Source of the DNA: Dipylidium caninum | Taxonomy: Eukaryota > Platyhelminthes > Cestoda > Cyclophyllidea > Dipylidiidae | Assembly: GCA_017562135.1 (NCBI GenBank) | Contig: QEYB01001315.1 | Location: 38,804 to 102,803 of the forward strand | Direction of reading: 5' to 3' | Length of the DNA: 64,000 nucleotides | Shown here: piece by piece, positions 35,158-47,700 of the stretch | Layout: the number at the start of each line of letters is the position of its first letter | Position numbering within the stretch: the stretch's first letter is position 1 | The notes under the pieces: model-generated | Told to the model about the DNA's origin: nothing | Seen by the model: only the letters and a program-made list of their open reading frames with translations | Databases searched by the model: none | Made by a program: the position numbers and the translations under genes

Positions 35158-37739
35158 CTCAAAGAGCGGAGTGCACTTCGTTACTTTTGTTACCGTACCA
35201 TTTTCGCGTATTCCCCCGAGAACCAAATACATTCTGTGATTTGTCTAGGCAGGAGGGCTGAACTCCCGGTGCGCAACTTAAAGCGCAACTTCCGTGGAGA
35301 CTATCCCACTTGACGACATCTGTTGTGGCTGCTAGTTTCTGAAGACAAACGTTCCTACGAATGTTACTCGTAGACTTTGACACCATTGAGCGCACCAGGC
35401 GGTTGTCGTGTTTGTAAGGCCATTAATCAAGTTACCAAAACATACTCACTTCTTCAAGGCAAGGGTGAATTGGTGAGTTGTAACCAATGTTGCAAGCCTA
35501 TATGCATAAAATAGTCGAGGAAAGTTTGTGCTCAGCCAAACACTAGATGAAAGGTGCACGGGTGAACGACATACCGCCTCAGCATTACCTCGAGGGCAGC
35601 TAGGGTAGTCGAAGGGCACTCTGTGAAAGCCTTTCAAGACCTAGAAGTGGACCTCCACCAGCTTACTGTGACTCATCATGCGAGTTGGCTAAGATAAGCA
35701 CAATGTGTGCCAATGGTGACGTAAAACTATATGATCTCTGCTTGCAACCGTAATATATGAGCCTCTTCAAACCTCCACCGCCGTGACACATTCAAACAGG
35801 CTCTATCCTTGGTTGTTAGCTGTTCGTAGTCATTGGAAGCTGTGCCATGTGGCTGTGATCACTTATGAGTGAAAGTTCCTTGTCGACACACGTCAATTTG
35901 CCTACTGGAATGCGATCAGTTTGCCGAGATTTCCCCCCCACTGAGACTCACATCATCCATCTCATCAGATACCGAGTCTGCTTACGACTGTAGACCCGGG
36001 AGATGAAGACGGATCGAGATGAACCATCTTATTCACGCAGCTCACCAACTCAACCAAGAGCAGTTTAGATGGTGCTAACTGAGGTATCCCCACAGCTCGG
36101 GACTTCTTTATATTTCTCACAGTTAGCACGAAATATGGCATTTCTTGCTAGTCGGAAAAGCACGTGTTACGTGCGTGGCAAGTGGAAGGCCGCATAACCC
36201 GGAACTGCGAACAACAGAAGGTATTCGTCCATAGTGAAGGTGTTAGTCCGACTAAGATAAAGCATTTCTCATCCTAAGGATGGTCCCAATTTCTTATGGG
36301 GGTAGGGTAGTGGATGGACACAGCGTACGCTAGGTCGTGATCTGAACTTCGCTTTTATTGTTCGTCTCAGGATAATCTCAATAAATACACTCGAATAAAC
36401 CCTAAATAGGCTCCGCCATTAAAATCACTCTGACGACACCGAATATCGACTCCTACACCCCTCTCCCAATGTATACTTTCATTACCCAGTGTGACCCCTC
36501 CATGGTCTTAAAGGGTTTCTAACCTAAGTTGCTAAAGCCTTTTGTTTCGGAGGATGATTCTCGAGCATTTTATTCATCGTCAAACTGTGCGAAAATATGT
36601 CATAATTTCATGTCCTTATTAACGTTAACACCAAAAATGGTTGGACCCGTCCCTGGATGATGTTAGATGTGCCGAGGAAAGGCAGAGGGTCGAGGAGAGT
36701 AGGATGAGAAGTATAAGAAGGAACTGCTCATGCCCAGTGCATACGACCTCCCTAACCTCTTATAGCTTCTGACAGCATTCATTTGGGATACTATGTAATG
36801 CTCCAGATGGAAAAGGGATGGGACAGCAATACAGCTGATTACGTAAAAGAGTGTTTTCCATCGTTTTCTGACTAAGTTAAAGGAAACGTCTGCGAAAAGT
36901 GCATAATACATTCCTGCGCGATGTAAGCTGAGTGTGCTGATGCGCCTTTTTGTGGTTCAATGGGATATATTGAGGTGTCCTTCGATGAGGAAATCGATGC
37001 CTTACCCGAATAAGAAATGTCTTGGTTTTAAACTCAATTATTCCTAAGACACGTGTATGAAGGCGGTCTAGCTATGATCACTCCACAGAAACCCCAAAAT
37101 GCTATTATATCAAGTACTGTGAAAGCCGAGCACTTCAACAATGGCATATCTTTGGCACCAGCATCATGAGATCTCACACACACAACTTCACTCATTCGCC
37201 CTATAAAGGTGAGCTATTCTCCACCCACGCCCTATGGTATGGCACTCCTGACATAATGAGTTGGTTTACCTTTTCGTACTAGTCTCACCGAATATCTTAA
37301 TACCCGACAATGAAGCTCAAGCAACAGGAGGCCTAGTTACACTCGTAACGCAAATTTACAATGTCGTAGGCCACTTACTCCTCAGTTTGTCCCCTTCTGT
37401 ATCCTTTTGGCTGTTTAATGAACGCAAGTTGAAATATTCCTTCCAAGCCTCTCCTCAGTAGACACATTAGAAATCCCTTCGGCTTTCCTCCCAATACTTA
37501 AACTCCGCTGTCGTTTGGTAACGTCCTCTCATATTGAGAGGTGCTTGTGGTTTTTTGCATTTTATTTATCGTCAAGCTATACGAAAATAAGTCATAATTT
37601 CTTTTCCTTATTAAAGTTAGCACCGTGAATTCGAACTAACCCATTTTGCGCTTAAGTGACACTTCGTCAGCCTATACGCCACGTGAACGTCAGCAAAAAT
37701 ACATAGTTCTGATAATTTATTTGCCTCAATTTGTGAGAC
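35158..37739. other. no gene recognised; one small repeat pair
   Basis: The sequence at 36560-36640 resembles 37555-37625 (ATTTTATTCATCGTCAAACT against a close partner, then TCATAATTTC and TTATTAACGTTA). A poly-C run sits near 35933. Otherwise only short unassignable frames are present. Confidence 0.4.
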
Positions 37740-38110
37740 GAAATGTCCTCACTTTCTGCCCCTTCAATCATGTAAGCCCAAGGCCTGCGCCCTCTAGCTA
37801 ATAGGACATTCGGCACCACCTGTGGAAGTCTTTCCGGCAATGAAAGGGTCTTTGTCATCGCGAAATCTAAATAACTGGCTCTGGCGACACATCATTTATG
37901 GCCGCATAGGGGATGAAAGGGGTAGCCCGAGTAAGCTCTTAAATACAGAAAGAATGAGGCTGTAGTAGAGGTCGCCTCCAACAATCGGCCATCTCAACTC
38001 AAACAACAACATTTATTCTCATAAATAACCCGTAGGTGATTCCAACGAGAGGAACTCCTGCCACATTTGTTATATGAAAATGAAGTGTCACCATTACCGT
38101 GTGACGTGCA
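37740..38110. repeat. dispersed repeat R1, copy b, first part
   Basis: This pairs with 49320-49620: TCATGTAAGCCCAAGGCC, CACCTGTGGAAGTCTTTCC, TCATTTATGGCCGCA and GAATGAGGCTG have close partners in order. It is separated from the second half of the same copy (40.19-41.22 kb) by about 2 kb of unrelated sequence. Confidence 0.6.
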
Positions 38111-40189
38111 TACTGATCTAACCTTTGAAACTACCCTCACTTATTATTTTTGCTCAAGGAGGGAACGTTGGATCGATCAACTGTCAATTCTCCTTATTGA
38201 TCTCACTGCCTTAGAACAATTTACTCACATAATGCCTCATACAGCCGCAGCACTTCTGTTTACCTTTGCAATTCCAAATTCGGTGAGCACCAATCTGTTA
38301 CTTCAAGGGAGAAAACCGTACGGAAGTAAATTACCCTGTATAAAAAACAAAGGGCATTAGTCCACACTGGGGAGAGCGAAAACCTGCAAAGATCGTCAAA
38401 GGACTAAGTGAAAAGACACATCTGAGGATTCCCATTTAGTGGCAAATCGCGAAGAAACATTTGTTCACTCGACGTCCTGATTCGAAACTCCTCTCTGCCT
38501 ACCTTCTTTGGCAATTCTGCATTCCTCCATTAACTGATTTCTGCATGTTCTGCGATATCGAAGTCTTCTTATCAAACAGAACGCCAATCCGTGGTCTTCT
38601 GACCGCATTGATATAAGGAGTTGGCCTCGTGACATTTCCTAGACGATGGATAATGAAAACCGTAGTGTCGTTCGCCAGGCCATTTTCTAACGTGGCCAAC
38701 ATTATATTTAACACAACCACATGCCAGCCCTCTGTCTTTACCTTCCAAGTTCGGTCCATACATTCCACAACCCCATGTGCAGAGGCACTCTGGGGTTAGT
38801 ATGTACTGCGTTGTAAATTTGCACGTTTCGCCCAAGCCATGGGAAAGATAGATTCATTAGCCTATAGAATTGAAGAGTGAACCATCTCGAAATCCAAATA
38901 TCGTAAGGCGCATGCTTGAAGTCTCTGAATCTAAATACTCACTTTCCTATTTCCTCAGCCGGAGTTCATCGGCTCTGTCTAATTTTAGGGCACCAATATC
39001 CGTACGCTTCGGGAAGGTTTGCTCGACGATTGAGTTAACAGGCGATCAAATGGATCAGTTAGCACTAACTCACATCCTCGCCCACACAGGTGCGCGCTTC
39101 CAAGTAAAGCGCTCAATTTGACTAAACCCATCGTCAACGAAGGCACTACTCTTCGTGACTTATATGTGCAGATGTGGAGGGGGCAATTCTCCACTCTCAT
39201 GAATGCTGCAAACTGCGGAGGTACTCGTAGTGTCAAGATTGCACAACCCGCCATAGGTGACGAGGGTCAGGAAAGCAATAGATGAGTTCAAACTGCTTAT
39301 GGTGTCATTCTTCAAATGTACATGAGGCCTTGTTAGTGAGAGGGTCTGCGTTACCGAGATTCTAATACCTTTTTCAGTGTGCAAAATTTCACTGGAGTCC
39401 AAGTGCCCCAAAAACATGTCCTTAGGTCGTCTCCAGCGTTCGCATTCACAAATCTCTCTCTATGAATTTATATCGACTCTGAACCGTGTCGGGAAGTATC
39501 AGTCATCCCTGATTTTGCACTTTCAGCCTGATATCCAGTGTCTACTATCATCACTCAACGGTCACTTAAAGTTGTTTATTGTTTCAGCATGAAAGAATGT
39601 CAAGATTATGATGAACGGTTGATTCCGCCTCGAATAAAGATATGGCCAAAGTCAATGTCAAACTGAAGAGAGATAGGTATTCGTTTACGCAAATAAGCCG
39701 CTGGTGGGCCGTGACAATTGTACATTTTCGACCATCCGCCCTACAATTGCGTTGAGACATTGCTATCGTTACCTAACGCTTCCCACACTAGTGAAATTAC
39801 GTATTTGACTATTTAATGGAACTAGGCTTGGAACATTTTACCTGTAGATGCGTCGCATCCATCTCCATTTTTCTTGGTGTAGGCATTGTATGCCTTAGTC
39901 ATGGACTGAATGTGTGCAACTACTTAGAGCCCTCTTAATCCGCCGGACACAGCTTAACCAAACCTACACTAACCACCATTACAACAGATTTCAGTGAAGT
40001 TCGTCAAGTCAGTGACCGCTACTTTAATTCTATAGGCTTTGGAATTGTGTAGAAATTCATTTCTCCTCCCGACTCACCAACATCGTCTTGTGGCCACAAG
40101 TACTACTCCAAAGGTCATGTTGTGCAGTATGATTGGCCATAAGTAAGTGCCTTAGATTATCTCACTACTGTGCTCTTTTTCAATTGTGG
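38111..40189. other. segment inside R1 copy b, no gene recognised
   Basis: Overlapping minus frames at 38499-38835 (87 and 89 codons) look mildly protein-like, one of them Cys-rich, but they exclude each other and carry no motif. The frames at 38870-39121 (+) and 39160-39417 (-) are equally unassignable. Confidence 0.35.
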
Positions 40190-41215
40190 GTGAAGAAGTC
40201 TCTCAGAACACAAAGCTAACAGTAGGAGTTAGGAGACCTAGTTGACTACCGACCGCATTGACGTAACCGGTGTCGGCCATTCTGCTCTTTTCATCTTCTC
40301 ACACACTAGTGGGCACACACAAAATTGCCGGACATGTTTTAACCGAGGCAATGGAATCAATGTTCTGACACTGTGCACCACCACTACAAGCGTGGGCTTA
40401 TTAACCCGCCCCGAAGTCATCCAACGTGTGACTATTGGTGGGAATGTTATGTTTGATTTTGCGAAAACCCTAGATCCAATAGCGGTATTGAAAAGAGAAG
40501 TTTCAATTGGTATCTAAGATAAACTTGGCGCGTCCGAAAAAATGAAAGCCCTCTATACCTCCAACCTTAGACATAGCCTTGAGATAAGCCGTGTCATGGT
40601 ACTCCTCACCATGTCGTCTAATGCAGATACATCTCGCAATGGCAATTCTGAAGCACCAGACCCGATATAAGCTCATGGGGCCACACACTCGTATGCTAGT
40701 GTAGGCGCTGCCTCCTTCTCATTTCCCTTGACCCGTTTTGGATTTTCCTTTAGACGAGATTCACGTAACGAAAGACAAAACATTAGCGCAGTGGTGTGCA
40801 GGCGAGTGTGGATACTTGATCGTTGCGTTAGCCGTACCGTTCACATACCACTTGATCATCAACCTGCATACGAGTCAATGAAAAAGGTCTAATCTAGTGT
40901 CAACAAAGTTGACATAATGGGCAATAAGTGAGGTTTGTCATAATGGTAAAGGTAACACTTTTCACTGGTATCAAGGCGAGTGCGTGCTTCTGTTTGTGCT
41001 TCTTGATTCGTCCTTCCCTCCCCCTCCCCAATTACCTTTCCCACAATATTAACAACTGTTACTCCACCCGGCATCCGCTTTCTCCCTATTTCTATACCTC
41101 TTTGCATCTCATTTCAGACTCTCCAATATGTCTTTTCTACAGCACTAACTCGGCTTGTCAGAATGTGTTCTTTGTCCCTGCATACCCACACACACGTTTT
41201 TAGTTGTCTACTAAA
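40190..41215. repeat. dispersed repeat R1, copy b, second part
   Basis: This pairs with 50030-51030 and in part 2690-3000. The shared blocks are CACACAAAATTGCCGGAC, GTGGGCTTATTAACCCG, TGTAGGCGCTGCCTCCTT and TTGTCAGAATGTGTTCTTTGTCC. The frames inside are not preserved between copies. Confidence 0.6.
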
Positions 41216-41279
41216 TAGATATGGTGGATTTTGAATCTCCTCTATTAAGGAAGGGAAGGAGACATTGCCACTTTATTTC

Positions 41280-42774
41280 CTACTCAGTATCCTGAACAGA
41301 GTGCCCAATAGACACATTTTTATAGGCAGTGTTGCGTCGGCAATGTAGAAATCATCTGTATGGACACTGCTGCAGCACGCCTGGGCTGTGTCAACACAGC
41401 TAACACCATTCCTTTCGACACTCAGTCCAAAATTCAGGCCTTACCTCCGCCCGCTTGCGAATCCGTTTGACGATGTATTTCTTGGGTACCTGCTCTGCTG
41501 CCATTCCTATGCACTACGAAAGAGGGTAAAAGGAGGTTCACTTCGCAGGAGTAGCAATGAATCGTTGCACGTCACTTTCTCACCTGATGCTCATTGAACT
41601 TGCCAAAGTATTCCCAGAGCCCCTTTATGTCTGTGAGAAGAATGATATCTGTGTCCATCAGGATGACCTGGCAAGGAGAACGAGGAGGAGGAGGAGGAGG
41701 AGGAGGAAAAGAAAAGAAAAGAAAAGAAAAGAAAAGGAAAGGAAAGAAATAGGAAAAGTCGGATTTCACAATCTGTCCATTCTCTCTCACATTGCCATAA
41801 CTCCTCCTGAACGATGATCAAGAATATCTCTCACTTACCTTTGATACTTTCGGTCCGAGAATCTCCGGCAGATACATTTTCATGGTTGCTACGCTGGTGG
41901 CGGGGTGGTCACTCTTCATCCAACCGACTTTCGCCTTGAATAGTGAAAGAGCAATGCTATACCACGGGGAAATTCACAGGATGAGTGCTTACTCACGGCA
42001 GCTACCAGGGTGCCGAGATAAAGAACCGCCTTCACCCATAGACCGCTTGTCAATGTCCCCAATGCACTGGCAGTGCTGTCAGGCTTACAATTACAGTTTC
42101 AGCCGAACTTGTTAGGGGGGGGGTGAAAGCGATGATGCTTCAAGCGTATCACTAATGTGCAGGGAGGCAGCGAAAATCGAAAGTGAAGGGCAATTTTGAG
42201 AAGTGCACTGCGCCCACCACCTCAGTGTTTCATAAAAGGCAATGGATTTTACGACTTGGTTATTATTTGGGGCAGAAGAGGCGAGCGTACCTGGACGGGT
42301 TCCGAGGGATAAAAGAAGGCGTGTAAATTGTCGACACGCCAGCTGCCAAGCATGCCCTCGAGAATGACACGTGTGGCCTTGTCAGTTAGGAGGTGCAAAT
42401 GAATGGGTACAGGACTGCCTTTGCCTTCAACAAAGTGGTGTTCCAAAAGACTCTTCAAAAAGACGGTCTGGAAACGCACCGACCGCGGGCCCAATACCAT
42501 TTGCATAATGTGGATGGTGGAGGGCTTGTCATCCTTTATCTAATGGGGGGTTTAAGGCTTTCATTGAGATAATTATGGTGAAGCGTACCGGGTGGTCAAC
42601 CAATGACGGTGACTGAGCTCAAAGGTAAAAAGCACGCGGTAAGGGGACGAAAAGGCTTACCACGAACCCATTTGACACCTCGTAGTTCGCTCGCGAGAGT
42701 AGTAGGTAAAGGCGGTAGAACATGATATTTGACATTTTCAAGCTATCACTTCTTCGCCCAAACACGCCTCGCAT
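41280..42774 (-). CDS. truncated LARGE-like glycosyltransferase, right copy: frames and splice sites intact
   Basis: Six pieces splice in phase 0 with GT...AG ends: 42774-42661, 42539-42291, 41934-41839, 41667-41584, 41513-41445 and 41291-41280, giving about 207 residues. They cover the first half of a GT8 domain, with HLHLLTDKATRVI, MKMYLPEILGPKVSK and VILMDTDIILLTD (DxD motif). None of the left copy's three early lesions is present. The ATG at 42774 and the first 15 or so codons come from sequence outside the duplicated arm. The anchor is reduced to a short hydrophobic run interrupted by Arg. Exon 6 adds Asp-Thr-Glu and then TAG (41282-41280) at the arm boundary. Lacking the rest of GT8 and all of GT49, it is unlikely to be a full enzyme. 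It may be an expressed fragment or a young pseudogene. Confidence 0.6.
41281..42728. repeat. right arm of the 1.45-kb inverted repeat
   Basis: This is the reverse complement of 30102-31561 with only scattered differences. Beyond 42728 and below 41281 the sequence is unrelated to the left locus, which marks both breakpoints. Confidence 0.9.
41682..41755. repeat. compound purine microsatellite (GGA)n(AAAAG)n
   Basis: This is the complement of the left-arm tract, and shorter. It forms the polypyrimidine tract before the DxD exon of the minus-strand copy. Confidence 0.85.
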
Positions 42775-44029
42775 TCTGCTTTACTTTTTAGACGTTCGTG
42801 AAAACGCGACACCGATATTTCTTTAGGTGGTCTGGGAGCTCAGTCGCTAATCCATTCCACGGAAAGCCCTGCTCGAAGTAGTTGCATTTCACTCCCAGAT
42901 GATCTTACTCTCACTGTATCTGCTTGTACACAGTCGTCGCACTCCGTTGCACCAACTCTTAAGACACCAGACTACGAATCGTCAACCTATCATCCAAAGT
43001 GGCAACCTCCACTAAGACTTCCTAAAGGAAATCCGGATGACATATCGATCAATATGAGTATTTACACGCATCAAATCTCTAGCCCTTCGAGCATCTAACT
43101 ACATTCACAGTAGCCGAAATTTTGGCCAAACACATGCTATACAAAATTATCGCATCCGAGATCCAATTCGGCTTGGTCCTCTGAACCGATTTTATTTCGT
43201 TTGTTTCCTGTGATTTCTCTACTCAGTCTTAACTTGTGGGTGTTGAGGGAATCTGGTAAAAGACATGTCGGGCCCCGATTCACGCAAAGGTCGTATTTGG
43301 CGACCAACTCCAATTGGATGGACGTCTAGTAGGTAAAGAGATGTGGGTGAGTAGGGCAGCAAAAATAATGTGATTATCTCGTCTATGTTCTTGCTGGCCA
43401 TGGTAACCATACGCATACCTAAATGGGCAGAACCAAACTCTTCTGAAGGTTTTCCCTCTTCAACAGCATTCCAACTTCATTTCCCGCTAATTATTCTTTC
43501 ATTCTTAATTCTTATCGACTCAAACAGTATGAGATCAGTCTCGCATTTCTTCCCGTTAACAATGGGGAAGGTAGAAAATGTCGCGATTTGTATTTTCCAG
43601 AACAACAGTGAATGAATCGGAGATGGGGAACCACCTGCCATCAACACCCAGTCCATCTAAATTCCAATCGTCTCACTGGGAGCGACCGACGCAACCTATA
43701 CAATACGAGGCAGTTATGGACATTTAATGGCTCAACGTAATAGCAAGCTGCACATCCCCACTTTCCCCACATCCTACGGTGTAGTAGAGAGAGGGGACGA
43801 GAGACGACTGTTATGTGGAGTAACAAGTGTGGACAAATTGGTAACTTATAACAATAATTGACGGCAGCAACTCAGTAGCGCTTTTAAGCAACTGGACACG
43901 CACTCAGATCTTTCACTTGAGGACTCACAAACCCGGCGCTCACGTGTGTTCTAGCATACGGTGAAAAGCTTCCTAACTCCTTCATTCGCAAATTCATTCA
44001 TCTATTCACTCATCAATTGTACTGCTCAC
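42775..44029. other. no gene recognised
   Basis: This is the upstream flank of the right LARGE-like copy. Only short frames are present, the longest 81 codons at 43370-43615 (+), with no motif. Confidence 0.4.
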
Positions 44030-44700
44030 TCACTCAGAAGAGGTTGTGGGCTCCAGGCGGCGCTTCCGCCTCAAGAAGTGCTACAAGGAATGCATTCTTT
44101 GCCTCCTCCATCACATTGTCTGCCACGAAAACAATACCTTACCTTCTACTCCCGTTTAATTAAAGCCGAGATGATGTCTTCATTTGGTAATGACGCAAGA
44201 CATTAATGAACGCCAGGTGGTGGAAGAAGGGCTTGCGTGTGGAAAGGCAAAGAAAACTAGTGAAAGAGGGCAACTCAAGGGTGGTTTCGCGAACACCAAA
44301 AGTTTGCATAAAGGGCGGAATTAAAATGGTGTCGAGAGGAGTCGATAACCTCTTCCATCTTCACCTCTATCTTCTCTATCTCATCGTCAGCTTCTGGCTG
44401 GTAATCGGCGTGAAACTTTTCGGCAGCAGTATGAGGCACCACTTCCGACTGATTAACGAAAATTTTGCCCAAGATGCACACAACTCAAGCATATTTGGTG
44501 GAACAGGGCACGTAGGGACCCTTCCAAAGGACAAATTTCTCCAAGAAATTATAAGCCGTCTCTTGAAGCTTGTAAAGGGGCACAAAGGGAGGCATCGCAA
44601 AGCCGAGATTGAAGAGCAAAAGCAGGGTTAGGCAAGAGTGGCTCGTCGGGTTGGTCGACGAAACGGTGTGGAAACACTAAGCTACGTATTAGTTCAAACT
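44030..44700 (-). pseudogene. unrecognised decayed gene on the minus strand
   Basis: Protein-like segments follow one another on the minus strand in changing frames: FVDQPDEPLLPNPAFALQ (about 44660-44605), then MPPFVPLYKLQETAYNFLEKF (about 44590-44530), a stop, then ILGKIFVNQSEVV and HADYQPEADDEIEKIEVKM (44481-44350). After a gap, with a possible acceptor CGTGGCAG near 44118, there is NVMEEAKNAFLVALLEAEAPP before a stop. A 141-codon plus-strand frame (44206-44631) overlaps and is probably its shadow. The coding appearance is a judgement by eye and no family is recognised. A single transcript would need at least two frame corrections. Confidence 0.35.
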
Positions 44701-47700
44701 TGGCTCCTAAAATGGCCTCTCCCGGGAACTCCCGAAGGTAAGCATCGCATAAGTTCCTCTTATACCATACCGCCTCAAATTCGATCGCACCATTTCTTCC
44801 CTCATTTTATGCGGTTAACTTTTATATACTCCCAAATGTCTCAATGACACTTAGCGTTCGGTAGTTTTGATCTTACTCGACTCTTATTTCATTGTAGGCT
44901 GAAATCTCACGCGTCGTCTCAGTTTCGATATCCCCTACATTTCACTGCAAAACGTTTTCCATACACAACAATGAGACCCTTCGATGTGTTATAATCAAGT
45001 GGAGAAAGTGTAGAGGAGTAAATACTGTCATCTTAAGACGTGTGTTTTTACGGCATCGTTAAAGGAAAGACGCAGGTAGTCGACTTTGCTTTGGGTCTCC
45101 CAGTTGACTTGCAGTAACTGATTTCTCTAAGCAGCCCGACTCATGTTTGTCCACATCACACGTGGATGACGCTGGAAAATAACTTCTTCTGAAAACATTG
45201 TCAAAGTGCTGGCGTGTGACCTTAAGAAAGTGGTAAGGGGAGATTTGATTGATGAATCAGCATTACAAAAGGAGCGAGCACTCGCTCTACGCTGCCTGGC
45301 GAGCCTTGAAATTTGAAGATAAATTTTACTATCCAGCGTTAACAAGGATAGTAACGATAGCTACGACTGGTCATAGCGTTGGCAACCTGACCCGATGATG
45401 TACTGAGCACCTCCAGTGACAGATAATTAGTGCGGTTGAGTCTTCCCTTCGACAGTCAACAAATTTCAATTATCACTTATTTCCTTTGCTTTGTGGGAAG
45501 GTGTTTCGTATAAATCCCACCTATGAATGATAATTTTTAATTTAGCCACCGTCTGCAAACCGGGAACGCCAATATCTCAGTGTTTGGAAACTCTGTGATT
45601 GTTTTTAAGCCTATTGTCGTTAGTTCAAACTGAATAACAATTCAAAACCCTAATTACTTCCCCGTTTCATTAGAAGTAGCTTGCTAATCCCATATTTCCT
45701 ACCCATAAAGACATATGCTATTAGGTATGTTCTCTCTTACTCTACTTGAAGACGCCGATTTATGAAGAAGATGCCACTTTGGAAGGCAGTAATGATAACA
45801 GATCTACTCATATTCTCGCCTGTTTGCTGGTATCAAAAGGTGTATGCTTTTTTTCGACGTTAATCTTCCTCTATCAGCCCTACGTCTGCTATCGGTAGGT
45901 CTCTTTCAGTCAACAGACTTACTATTCTTTAGCCAATTGGGCAATTTTTTGCTTTAGTGTCTTCGTTCATCATCGACTCTGAACGCAAATAACACCCAAC
46001 AGTGGCCACGATGCCTTCAAATGCTTTTCTTACTTCTAGGAAAGATTTCATTGCCAGCTTCACAGTTGTTATAAAACGCTACTACATATTGGACTTTCTT
46101 CGGTGTGTCTTTTTTCTAAGTCCTGCTGATACCACTCCCACTGGTCTAGATTTCTTGCTTTGTATTGCTAACAGCAAGGCTGTACCCTCAGTGTCCGTTG
46201 GAGTTACGACAACCCACGGAAGATGTCTCTACCCTCCCGAAATATCAATGCAAGGCGTGGCAAACCAAGATCTCAAAACTTTAAGTCTCGGCAGAGTTAA
46301 GTTATTGAATGAGCCACATTTTCTTTCAGCAATGTGACAGACACAGACGATGCAAAAATGCAAAGAGCGGCGTGAAAGTGGTAATTTCTCATATTCATTT
46401 AAACCTACCGCAATAGTCAACGTTTAATTTCTTGCAAATATTAGATAAGTGATTGAAACTTGATGGACTTTTCAATTATTATTTGATTCTGTACAATTGC
46501 AGTTATTTTTCTAAAAACTTCTTTGAGTGCCACTGCGACGCATCCGCATCTGCAGTCAAAATTTATGTGGAATTTTTGCACTAGTTCGGATATTGCCTAA
46601 GGTAAAAGAGGGAACTTCTGTCTCGAGGTAGTTGGTGGTCTTAAATCTTGAGGGCTAAGATAAAATCACCCTATTAACCTTTGTCTGGTTTTTCGAAAAT
46701 CTCAACTGGCTACCCTATGCCCATTTAACCCGTTGTGCTTACAATAATAAATGTTTGTAGTCCGAAAATTCAACGATGCCGAAATTTTAACCTTTGCGAG
46801 TTATTCTGTTTTGCAAATGATTACTTCCATTGCGTATTTACATGTCATTTTTACTATAAGAGTTTATGAAACAATGGCCGATGACATCTTTCATCTCTGA
46901 GAGTACTTTCTCCCAACTAACTTATGTTTCTCTCGTCACTGTTAAGACAACTACTGGACCCGATTTCACGGCGACTGAGAGAGACAAATTGTGATATGAT
47001 CTCTATATATTTATTTACGCATTGTAAAGGTATTCTTCTTGCTCTTTTCCAAAAATTCTTCCTAATTTGTACCCCACTTTTATTTTATTTTGCGCCGAAA
47101 ACGATTGGAAACGAAAAGCGGTTTCCATTTGCTTTTCTTGTACGAGTTCAAATTGAATCGTAGCGCACTTCAAGCCTCGAGAAACACTAATGCGACGTCC
47201 ATAGATGAATAAACTAATGAAGAAAATGCTCGATAGCAGTTTTGAAAAAAGGCGTTCTGGCGATTTAAGCATCGTCACGGAGGCTTGAGGAGGACCACCG
47301 GCCCATATCGACAACGAGGGGGAAGTAAGGATGATCCACACACATCAATTTATTCTTGAACTTGGTTCTAAACTAGGAATTAGACATGCAGCTACAGCGG
47401 TGTTAAAACGACAGCGTACACTAATTAACAGAGCGCAAAATTAACTCATATGTGCCGACCGTGTGAAAAGTGGCAATTGCAGATGGTCCAACGGCCGCAA
47501 GGGCAAGTGCGCATCTTTGCCGCCGTACTTTCATCAAATCACCACTTGTCAGGACGATTAAGCAAATGGGTAGATAAGAATGTATTCCCAGGGCACACAC
47601 GTAAGTAGGAACCTCATTAAATACCGATTATGGTTCCCATATGGCAGAATGCTTGCGAAGTGTTCCATTAATTTTTCTACAACCAGGCAAATCCATGACA

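Noticed and set aside
30102..42728. Inverted repeat as a simple assembly artefact
   Set aside because: The arms differ by point changes, indels and microsatellite length, and both ends of each arm join unrelated unique sequence. It is not excluded without long reads.
44206..44631. 141-codon plus-strand frame with a hydrophobic segment
   Set aside because: The minus strand looks more protein-like over the same bases, and the plus frame has no family signature.
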